A stretch of 5,006 nt of DNA, taken from positions 1 to 5,006 of the forward strand of contig USSP01000155.1 in the NCBI GenBank assembly GCA_900557385.1, read 5' to 3'. Source of the DNA: an uncultured Lachnospiraceae bacterium. GTDB taxonomy: Bacteria > Bacillota > Clostridia > Lachnospirales > Lachnospiraceae. The position numbers and the translations under genes are program-made. How positions within the stretch are numbered: position 1 is the stretch's first letter; each line of letters opens with the position of its first letter. A model generated the notes under the pieces. That model made no database searches and had not been told where the DNA came from. It was given only the letters and a program-made list of their open reading frames with translations. Shown in pieces: positions 1-5,006 of the stretch.

Positions 1-1
1 G

Positions 2-625
2 CAGGATGGAATGGAAGTGGATGCCGCCTATGATGGGGAAGAGGCATTAGAACTGGTGAGAAACAATACGTATGATATCATCCTGTTGGATATCATGCTG
101 CCGAAGCTGACCGGCTTTGAGGTATGCCAGCAGATCCGGGAGTTTTCTTCCGTGCCGATTGTCATGCTTACGGCGAAGGGGGATGATATGGACAAGATTC
201 TGGGACTGGAGTATGGTGCCGATGATTATATCACCAAGCCCTTTAATATCCTTGAGGTCAAAGCCAGAATCAAAGCAATCATGCGTCGTACTGCCCAGAA
301 GAAAGACCCGAAGGAAGATGCGCCCAGATTGATTGAAAGCGGCGATTTGAGACTGGATTGTGACAGCCGCAGAGTACATATCTGTGGACAGGAGGTTAAT
401 CTGACTGCCAAGGAATTTGAGGTGCTGGAACTTTTGGTCTGCAATCCCAATAAGGTCTATAGCAGAGAAAATCTGCTGAAAACAGTGTGGGGCAGTGATT
501 ATCCCGGGGATGTGCGTACCGTGGATGTGCATATCCGCCGTCTCCGTGAGAAGATTGAAAAGAGCCCCAGTGAGCCTAAATATGTGCATACCAAGTGGGG
601 TGTGGGCTATTTTTACAAGCAGTAG
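2..625 (+). CDS. OmpR/PhoB-family response regulator (5' partial)
   Basis: DNA-binding response regulator of a two-component system, acting in the cytoplasm as a phosphorylation-controlled transcription factor. The reading frame is open from the first bases of the window (Q-D-G before the first ATG at 11), so the start is upstream. The missing part should be about 25 residues, including the beta1 strand and acidic pair of the receiver. Counting from the ATG at 11, the phosphoacceptor is Asp27 in LLDIMLP (codon 89-91), the switch Thr is T54 in VMLTAK and the conserved Lys is K76 in ITKPF. A linker rich in K, D and E (about 93-106) leads to a C-terminal winged helix (about 107-203) with LTAKEFEVLELL, the recognition-helix region VRTVDVHIRRLREKI and the closing WGVGYFY. 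Overall it resembles WalR, PhoP or MtrA. The gene ends in TAG, 16 nt before the kinase that is its likely partner. The ATG at 11 is internal, not the true start. The target genes cannot be told from the sequence. Confidence 0.95.
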   Translation, partial: QDGMEVDAAYDGEEALELVRNNTYDIILLDIMLPKLTGFEVCQQIREFSSVPIVMLTAKGDDMDKILGLEYGADDYITKPFNILEVKARIKAIMRRTAQKKDPKEDAPRLIESGDLRLDCDSRRVHICGQEVNLTAKEFEVLELLVCNPNKVYSRENLLKTVWGSDYPGDVRTVDVHIRRLREKIEKSPSEPKYVHTKWGVGYFYKQ

Positions 626-630
626 ATAAC

Positions 631-634
631 GAGG
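631..634 (+). promoter_or_regulatory. Ribosome binding site of the histidine kinase gene
   Basis: GAGG lies 7 nt before the ATG at 642. A second ATG follows at once at 645, but the spacing favours 642. The in-frame stop TAA at 627-629 rules out any longer start in this frame. Confidence 0.6.
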
Positions 635-641
635 CGCATTT

Positions 642-2096
642 ATGATGTGGTCAAAAAGTAAAGAACTTCTGAGAAATATTGTACGCAGTATGAAGGTGCG
701 TATTTTTCTGTTATTTCTATGCGTGGGTATCATTCCCGGCATCGTGATGCGGCACGGGATCATTTCCAACTATGAAGACCGTGCTGTCAGTGTCCGTACA
801 TCGGATGTGCAGACACAGTTAAAGATTATTGCCAATCACCTGATTACCTATAACCACTTACAGGGGGCACCCTCTGATGTCATCAATGCAGAGCTGGAAC
901 AGCTTTCCGACCTGTATGACGGGCGTGTTATCATTATCAACACGAACTTTAAAGTGGTGAAGGACACCTATGGAATCAGTGAAGGTAAATATGTGATTTC
1001 CGAAGAAGTCATCCGATGTTTTAAGGGAGAGTCCATTTCCAATTATGATTCCAACAACGGTTATATTGAAATTACGACTCCGATTCAGGTGCAGTCCCAG
1101 AAAGAAGGGGAAGCACCTACTGTAATCGGCGTTATGTTAACCAGCGTGTCCAATGATACGATTATGCAGACTGTGGACATTTTGAACCGGAACGCCATCA
1201 TTATGGAAATTATGATTATCGTTGCGGTGTTTCTTCTGGCGGTATTTCTTGCCAAGGTATTGACAGCACCCATTAACCGTGTCACTCAGGCAATCGGTGA
1301 GGTAAAAGCCGGCTATACGGACAAACCGATTGAAGTGAACGATTATTTGGAAACAGAACATATTGTGGATGCATTTAATGCCCTGATGGGAAGGATGAAA
1401 GTGTTAGATGATTCCCGGCAGGAATTTGTGGCAAATGTGTCCCACGAATTGAAAACGCCCATTGCATCCATGAAGGTGCTGGCGGATTCCCTGCTTGCAC
1501 AGAATGATGTGCCTGCAGAGCTATACCGGGAATTCCTGGAGGATATTGCGGCAGAAATAGACCGTGAAAATAAGATTATCACGGACCTGCTGGCTTTGGT
1601 AAAGATGGATAAAACGGTGTCGGATATGAATATCAGTGTGGTGAATGTCAATGAACTCACGGAACTGATTTTGAAACGTCTGCGTCCGATTGCCAGAAAG
1701 CAGGATGTGGAAGTGGTATTTGAAAGTCACCGTGTGGTGGAGGCAGAGGTTGATGAGGTGAAGCTCACCCTGGTCATCACCAATCTGGTGGAAAATGCCA
1801 TTAAATATAACAGAAAGCAGGGCTGGGTAAAGGTGATCCTGGATGCAGATCACCAGTTCTTTACCATGGAGATCTGCGATTCCGGTATCGGAATTCCGGA
1901 AGACGCACTGGATCATATTTATGAAAGATTTTACCGCGTGGATAAGTCCCATTCCAGAGAAATCGGAGGAACCGGCCTGGGACTTGCCATTACCAGAAAT
2001 GCAATTCTGATGCATCGTGGTTCTATCCGGGTTTCCAGTGTGATGGGAGAAGGAACTACCTTTTCCGTGAAAATTCCACTGACCTATGTTGCATAG
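642..2096 (+). CDS. Sensor histidine kinase with HAMP domain (two-component system)
   Basis: Membrane-bound sensor kinase of 484 residues that autophosphorylates on His and passes the phosphate to the upstream regulator. Domains in order: a short basic N-terminus; TM1 about 19-37 (FLLFLCVGIIPGIV); an extracytoplasmic sensor about 40-184; TM2 about 185-207; HAMP about 205-257; a HisKA dimerisation helix with phosphoacceptor His268 in VSHELKTP; and HATPase_c with N-box N381/N385 in TNLVENAIKYN, G1-box DSGIG (413-417), F-box ERFYRVDKSHSR (428-439) and G2-box GGTGLGLAI (442-450). All catalytic motifs are intact. The sensor region has a PAS/Cache-like look (RVIIINTNFKVVKDTYG, then a strand with ITTPI), as in WalK- and PhoR-type kinases, but its ligand is unknown. 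Length is normal for the family. The 16-nt gap to the regulator and the shared strand indicate co-transcription. The gene ends in TAG. Confidence 0.96.
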   Translation: MMWSKSKELLRNIVRSMKVRIFLLFLCVGIIPGIVMRHGIISNYEDRAVSVRTSDVQTQLKIIANHLITYNHLQGAPSDVINAELEQLSDLYDGRVIIINTNFKVVKDTYGISEGKYVISEEVIRCFKGESISNYDSNNGYIEITTPIQVQSQKEGEAPTVIGVMLTSVSNDTIMQTVDILNRNAIIMEIMIIVAVFLLAVFLAKVLTAPINRVTQAIGEVKAGYTDKPIEVNDYLETEHIVDAFNALMGRMKVLDDSRQEFVANVSHELKTPIASMKVLADSLLAQNDVPAELYREFLEDIAAEIDRENKIITDLLALVKMDKTVSDMNISVVNVNELTELILKRLRPIARKQDVEVVFESHRVVEAEVDEVKLTLVITNLVENAIKYNRKQGWVKVILDADHQFFTMEICDSGIGIPEDALDHIYERFYRVDKSHSREIGGTGLGLAITRNAILMHRGSIRVSSVMGEGTTFSVKIPLTYVA

Positions 2097-2171
2097 GAAT
2101 GCGTTTAAGGATTTACAACGAAAAATGAAATTGACTGAATACATTTAATAATAAAGAGAGGAGGAGTCTTC
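2097..2171 (+). other. 75-nt spacer between kinase and lipoprotein genes
   Basis: An AT-rich spacer, the only intergenic gap over 20 nt here. No hairpin followed by a T-run is visible, so it does not look like a terminator. A TTGACT at 2131-2136 resembles a -35 box, but no -10 box lies at a usual 16-18 nt spacing. The simplest reading is transcription running through from the two-component genes into the lipoprotein gene. The 3' end carries the strong ribosome binding site of the next gene. Confidence 0.5.
2159..2164 (+). promoter_or_regulatory. Perfect Shine-Dalgarno AGGAGG that sets a TTG start
   Basis: AGGAGG, inside the purine tract GAGAGGAGGAG (2156-2166), lies 7 nt before TTG at 2172. 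The consensus match and ideal spacing identify this TTG as the start. The start also gives a complete lipoprotein signal peptide, which any later in-frame start would shorten. Confidence 0.88.
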
Positions 2172-3128
2172 TTGAACAGAATAGAAAAGTGTGGCAGAAA
2201 ATGCGTGTCTCTTTTACTCTGTCTGCTGTTGCTGATCGTGGGATGTACCGGATGCGGTAGCAGAAAGCCGGAGAATGGATCGATTTATACTATTTATCAT
2301 TTGAATCATGACCAGACGGGATTGGTTATGCAGGAATATACCACACAGACTCCCCAGGATGATAAAGACACACTTCTGGAGGAACTGGTGGCTGCGCTTT
2401 CCCAGACTCCGGATAAATTGGAATATTCCCCGCCGCTCAGTGGCAGGGTTCATCTTTTGGATTATCACACCGAGGAAGACCAGGTTACGATGGAATTTGA
2501 CAGTCAGTACAAGGAACTGCCGGCTACGACAGAAATTTTGGTGCGGGCTGCCGTTGTACGGACTCTGACCCAGGTGGAAGGCATTTCCTATGTGAGCTTC
2601 ATTGTGCAGGGAGAACCTCTGGTGGATAATCTGGGGAATGTGGTTGGCATCATGTCTGCAGACCAGTTTATCGACAATGCAGGGGACGAAATCAATACCT
2701 ATGAACAGGCGGAGCTGCGGTTATATTTTGCCGATGAGACAGGAACAAGGTTAGTGGCTGCGAATCGGACTTTGCGGTTTTCCAGTAACATTTCCATGGA
2801 AAAGCTGGTGGTAGAGCAGTTGATTAAGGGACCGGAGAATCTGGAACTGTATCCCACCATTAATCCGGAAACGAAAATTGTCAATGTGACAGTAAAAGAT
2901 GGAATATGTTATGTCAACCTATCGGAAGCGTTCCTGACACAGACTTATCAGGTGACTCCGGAAATTTCCATTTATTCCCTGGTGAATTCCCTGGTGGAAC
3001 TGCCGAATGTCAACAAGGTACAGATTTCTGTCAATGGTGAAACTTCGGTGACCTATCAGGAATCCATCAGTCTGACCACTGTGTTTGAGCGCAACCTGGA
3101 CTTACTGAATTCTGGAAAAGAAGAATAA
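2172..3128 (+). CDS. Lipoprotein with two GerMN domains
   Basis: Predicted membrane-anchored surface lipoprotein of 318 residues. It starts at TTG with a perfect AGGAGG. The signal peptide has a basic n-region (R3, K6, R9, K10), a Leu-rich core (14-21) and a lipobox IVGC giving lipidation at Cys25; Cys28 nearby is less likely because a Cys would sit at -3. The mature part holds two copies of a GerMN-type alpha/beta domain. The first is about 37-165, with DTLLEELVAAL, VTMEFDSQY and a strand after VEGISYVSF. The second is about 180-300, with ELRLYFAD, LVVEQLIKGPE, YVNLSEAFL and PNVNKVQISVNGE. The alternation of helix (EKLVVEQLIKGP), strand (CYVNLS) and a later helix with a V-x-V strand is typical of the family. 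GerMN domains occur in GerM of Bacillus (spore germination and cortex) and in LpqB of actinobacteria. The function here is unproven. The position behind a kinase suggests a role in signal sensing or envelope monitoring. The next gene begins 6 nt after the stop. Confidence 0.88.
   Translation: MNRIEKCGRKCVSLLLCLLLLIVGCTGCGSRKPENGSIYTIYHLNHDQTGLVMQEYTTQTPQDDKDTLLEELVAALSQTPDKLEYSPPLSGRVHLLDYHTEEDQVTMEFDSQYKELPATTEILVRAAVVRTLTQVEGISYVSFIVQGEPLVDNLGNVVGIMSADQFIDNAGDEINTYEQAELRLYFADETGTRLVAANRTLRFSSNISMEKLVVEQLIKGPENLELYPTINPETKIVNVTVKDGICYVNLSEAFLTQTYQVTPEISIYSLVNSLVELPNVNKVQISVNGETSVTYQESISLTTVFERNLDLLNSGKEE
3114..3123 (+). promoter_or_regulatory. Weak ribosome binding site of comEC inside the lipoprotein gene
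   Basis: The purine-rich GGAAAAGAAG overlaps the last codons of the lipoprotein gene and ends 11 nt before TTG at 3135. The match is poor and the spacing long. Start of comEC translation therefore probably depends on ribosomes that finish the upstream gene at TAA 3126-3128. Confidence 0.35.
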
Positions 3129-3134
3129 CGATTA

Positions 3135-4079
3135 TTGAAAAGACCTTTATGTTTGGTCTGTCTGCTTCTTTTGGGACTGTTTTTTCTCTATGAGCAGTGC
3201 AGACCCTTTTCCTTTTCGGACTATTCCATGCTGGAGAAGCAACAGGTGGAATTGACCGGAAAGGTCAGCCAAAAGGTATATCAGACAGATTTTCAGGGGA
3301 AAGTAGTCTGTCTGGTTTATCTGACGGAGATATCCTGTGGGGAAGTGCTGCAGGCACAGGGGGTTCCCATACCGGAGGGGGTGCGGGTCTATGTAGACCA
3401 GGAACCCACATGGGGCAGCACGATTGTAGTGAAGGGAAAGCTGCGAAGCTACCGGGAACCTACCAATCCCGGTGAATTTGATGCCAGACTTTACTATCGG
3501 ACTCTGGGGTTGGAATTTGATTTGACCCAGGCAGTCATTCTACGGGAAAGCGTCTCTTATGATAGGCTAAGGGAGAACCTATGGCAGCTGCGGATTTATC
3601 TGGTAAGGCAGCTTCAGCGGTATCTCCGGGAGGAAGATGCCTCCGTGGTCTCCACGATGCTGTTGGGAGAGAAGAGTACGCTGGATGCCCAGACCAGGGA
3701 CTTATTTAAAAGAAATGGTGTGATCCATATTTTGACGGTATCGGGATTGCATATTTCGATTTTAGGAATGGGACTGTACCGGCTGCTTCGCAGGGTATTT
3801 CTTCCGATTCTGCCGGCGGCAGTCTTGTCCATGGCAGTCATGGTTGCGTACGGTGCCATGGTAGGAACAGGAGCCTCCACGTTTCGGGCATTGTTTATGT
3901 TCGGAATGCATTTGCTTGCCAACGTGTGTGGCAGGACCTATGATCTTTTGACAGCATTGGCACTTGCTGCTGTGCTGCTTCTCTTGCAGGAACCATTGTA
4001 TTTGTTTAACAGTGGTTATTTATTTTCTTTTGCCTCTGTTTTTGCAATCGGGGCAGTTCTTCCACAATTTCTTTGGTGA
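3135..4079 (+). CDS. comEC: ComEC/Rec2 DNA-uptake channel, N-terminal part (ends at premature TGA)
   Basis: First 314 residues of ComEC, the inner-membrane channel that brings single-stranded DNA into the cell in natural transformation. Domains in order: a TM segment about 5-20; a DUF4131/OB-like extracytoplasmic domain about 35-160, with the family signature NPGEFDARLYYRTLGL (111-126); then the start of the Competence membrane domain, with HILTVSGLHISILG (198-211) and TGASTFRALFMFG (245-257), both hallmarks of the family, and TM helices around 223-241, 250-264, 270-286 and 294-309. TTG at 3135 is chosen because an in-frame TAA (3126-3128) blocks anything longer and the signal-like helix follows directly. 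The reading frame equals that of the lipoprotein gene. ComEC proteins are usually 700-800 residues, so the stop at 4077-4079 falls in mid-membrane-domain and this product alone should not work. The remainder continues downstream. Confidence 0.92.
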   Translation: MKRPLCLVCLLLLGLFFLYEQCRPFSFSDYSMLEKQQVELTGKVSQKVYQTDFQGKVVCLVYLTEISCGEVLQAQGVPIPEGVRVYVDQEPTWGSTIVVKGKLRSYREPTNPGEFDARLYYRTLGLEFDLTQAVILRESVSYDRLRENLWQLRIYLVRQLQRYLREEDASVVSTMLLGEKSTLDAQTRDLFKRNGVIHILTVSGLHISILGMGLYRLLRRVFLPILPAAVLSMAVMVAYGAMVGTGASTFRALFMFGMHLLANVCGRTYDLLTALALAAVLLLLQEPLYLFNSGYLFSFASVFAIGAVLPQFLW

Positions 4080-4137
4080 AGAATATGCCTTCCGTGCGGG
4101 AACGGTTGGTACGGTACCTCCGGAATGGTAATTTTTC
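4069..4137 (+). other. comEC: Double frameshift zone inside comEC
   Basis: The frame of the N-terminal part stops at TGA 4077-4079, and the same frame is open again from 4080. Read in that frame, the bases just after the stop give RICLPCGNGWYGTSG, which is unlike a ComEC loop. Read one base earlier (codons from 4079), they give KNMPSVRERLVRYLRNG, a basic amphipathic loop of the kind expected before the next TM helix. The original frame makes sense again from CTG at 4137 (LVTFPIHLWFYFEYP). So one base seems missing near 4068-4078 (for example in TTT, CTTT or TTGG), and one extra base is present near 4127-4137 (for example in the T5 run 4132-4136). The net length change is zero. Confidence 0.72.
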
Positions 4138-5006
4138 TGGTGACTTTTCCGATTCATCTCTGGTTTTATTTTGAATATCCTTTTATTTCCATGCTTTTAA
4201 ATTTAATGATTATCCCGCTGATGAGTGTGCTTTTGAAAAGTGCGGTGCTTCTACTGTTCAGTGCCTGTCTGGTGCCTTTTATCGGTGAATTTCTGGCAAC
4301 AGTGGCAGCTGTTCCGGTGCACGGGATTCTTTGGCTTTATCACTTTTTATGCCGGATAGGGGATTCACTCTCCTGGTTTAGTGAAGTGGTGGGGCGTCCT
4401 GCTTTTTTTCAGGTCATTCTTTATTATGGAATTTTGCTTTCTTTGTGGTGGCTTTGGGAGCACCGAAAAGATTTTACCAGCGGAGCTCGTTTTGCCTGGT
4501 TATGTCTGGCTGTGATGATTTTAACCTTTCAACCGCCGGAGGGATGGAAGATCGTTTTTCTGGATGTGGGGCAGGGAGACGGTATTTATGTGACTACCGA
4601 GGATGGAAAACACTATCTCTTTGATGGGGGCAGTACCTCCCGGAGTAAAATCGGAAAGAATGTGCTGGTTCCTTTTTTGAAGTATGAGGGAGTGGGGGAA
4701 TTGGACTGCGTGTTTTTGTCCCATCCGGATGAGGATCATATTTCCGGTGTATTGGAAATACTGGAGGGACAGACAGAATTGGGAATCCGTGTGAAAGCGG
4801 TGGCTTTACCGGACATTGCAGAAGGAGCAAAAGGAGATTCCTACCGGAAGCTGGAGCAGGCAGCTGCGGTGGCAGGGTGCAGGGTGCTTTATCTTTCCAG
4901 CGGAATGACATTACAGAATGGAGAACTGGCTATCCGGTGTGTGAATCCTGTAAAAGGTGCTTATATTGAAGAAGCCAATGAATATTCGGCCTGTTTTTTG
5001 CTGGCA
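4125..5006 (+). CDS. comEC: ComEC/Rec2, C-terminal membrane and metallo-beta-lactamase-like part (3' partial)
   Basis: Continuation of the same comEC gene in the same frame as the N-terminal part, cut off by the window end. ATG at 4125 is only the first in-frame Met after the break. No ribosome binding site precedes it, so it is probably not a real start. Counted from that Met: TM helices about 2-17, 21-48, 50-72, 94-111 and 121-135, with FEYPFISMLLNLMIIPLMS typical of the Competence domain. Then comes the extracytoplasmic metallo-beta-lactamase-like domain from about 141: FLDVGQGDG (145-153; DVGQGDG at 4563-4583), FDGG (166-169) and the metal-site motif SHPDEDHISG (199-208; nt 4719-4748) with H200, D202, D204 and H205. 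This domain has been linked to nuclease action on the non-transported strand in ComEC homologues. The last residues, NEYSACFLLA, match the next conserved segment, so about 100-150 residues should lie beyond the window. The metal ligands are present, so no decay is seen here apart from the upstream break. Confidence 0.88.
   Translation, partial: MVIFLVTFPIHLWFYFEYPFISMLLNLMIIPLMSVLLKSAVLLLFSACLVPFIGEFLATVAAVPVHGILWLYHFLCRIGDSLSWFSEVVGRPAFFQVILYYGILLSLWWLWEHRKDFTSGARFAWLCLAVMILTFQPPEGWKIVFLDVGQGDGIYVTTEDGKHYLFDGGSTSRSKIGKNVLVPFLKYEGVGELDCVFLSHPDEDHISGVLEILEGQTELGIRVKAVALPDIAEGAKGDSYRKLEQAAAVAGCRVLYLSSGMTLQNGELAIRCVNPVKGAYIEEANEYSACFLLA

Noticed and set aside
47..769. Long antisense reading frame of 240 codons
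   Set aside because: It lies opposite the well-supported regulator gene and the start of the kinase gene, has no recognisable domain and is a shadow of their codon pattern.
1521..2144. Antisense reading frame of 207 codons
   Set aside because: It lies opposite the kinase catalytic domain, whose motifs are intact; the His- and Ile-rich product looks like a reverse-complement shadow.
2131..2153. Promoter TTGACT with an AT-rich -10 region before the lipoprotein gene
   Set aside because: The TAATAA-like sequence is only about 9-10 nt after TTGACT, and nothing close to TATAAT lies at 16-18 nt.
4077..4079. TGA read as a sense codon (recoding) in comEC
   Set aside because: The other genes show no internal TGA, Trp is encoded by TGG throughout, and the residues after the TGA in that frame do not look like ComEC.
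4069..4137. Programmed ribosomal frameshifting in comEC
   Set aside because: It would need a -1 and then a +1 event within about 55 nt. No X-XXY-YYZ slippery heptamer is in the right phase near 4068-4078.
4594..4911. Antisense reading frame of 105 codons near the window end
   Set aside because: It overlaps the metallo-beta-lactamase-like part of ComEC, and its Pro/Ser-rich product matches no known family.
4125..5006. A separate gene starting at ATG 4125
   Set aside because: There is no ribosome binding site ahead of it, and the start would fall within or just before a TM helix of the Competence domain. It is better read as the rest of comEC.
1..5006. CRISPR arrays, tRNA or rRNA genes, insertion sequences, prophage parts
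   Set aside because: No regularly spaced repeats, no tRNA-like cloverleaf segments, no transposase and no terminal inverted repeats were seen; nearly all bases are in housekeeping-type coding genes.

Overview
The window looks like a piece of chromosome from a low-to-mid GC Gram-positive anaerobe, most likely a Clostridia/Lachnospiraceae-type Bacillota. This rests on purine-rich Shine-Dalgarno sites, TTG start codons, an OmpR-family regulator and kinase of Gram-positive style, a GerMN lipoprotein and a Bacillota-type ComEC. The taxon is inferred from protein style, not from a database match.

All genes lie on the + strand and read like one compact operon. At 2-625 is the end of an OmpR/PhoB-family response regulator whose first ~25 residues lie before the window. 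At 642-2096, after a 16-nt gap, is its membrane-bound histidine kinase: two TM segments, an extracytoplasmic sensor, HAMP, HisKA and HATPase_c. A 75-nt spacer carries a perfect AGGAGG. At 2172-3128 is a lipoprotein with two GerMN domains and a TTG start. Only 6 nt later, again from TTG, comEC begins (DNA-uptake channel). It runs to the window end, is broken around 4070-4137, and is cut off inside its metallo-beta-lactamase-like domain. No terminator or convincing internal promoter is visible, and no stretch over 300 bases lacks coding content.

How the genes may work together: the kinase senses something at the cell surface and phosphorylates the regulator. The lipoprotein sits on the outer face of the same membrane and could tune the kinase. 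The order regulator-kinase-GerMN lipoprotein resembles the actinobacterial MtrA-MtrB-LpqB module. ComEC at the end of the same unit suggests that DNA uptake, or at least ComEC expression, follows the same signal.

The oddest feature is in comEC. An in-frame TGA at 4077-4079 ends the first half, yet the same frame is open again from 4080 to the window end and encodes the rest of the protein. The bases between (about 4079-4129) make ComEC-like sense only in a second frame. This points to two compensating one-base indels about 55 nt apart (one base missing, then one extra) rather than a plain nonsense mutation. Sequencing error or recent gene decay are both possible.
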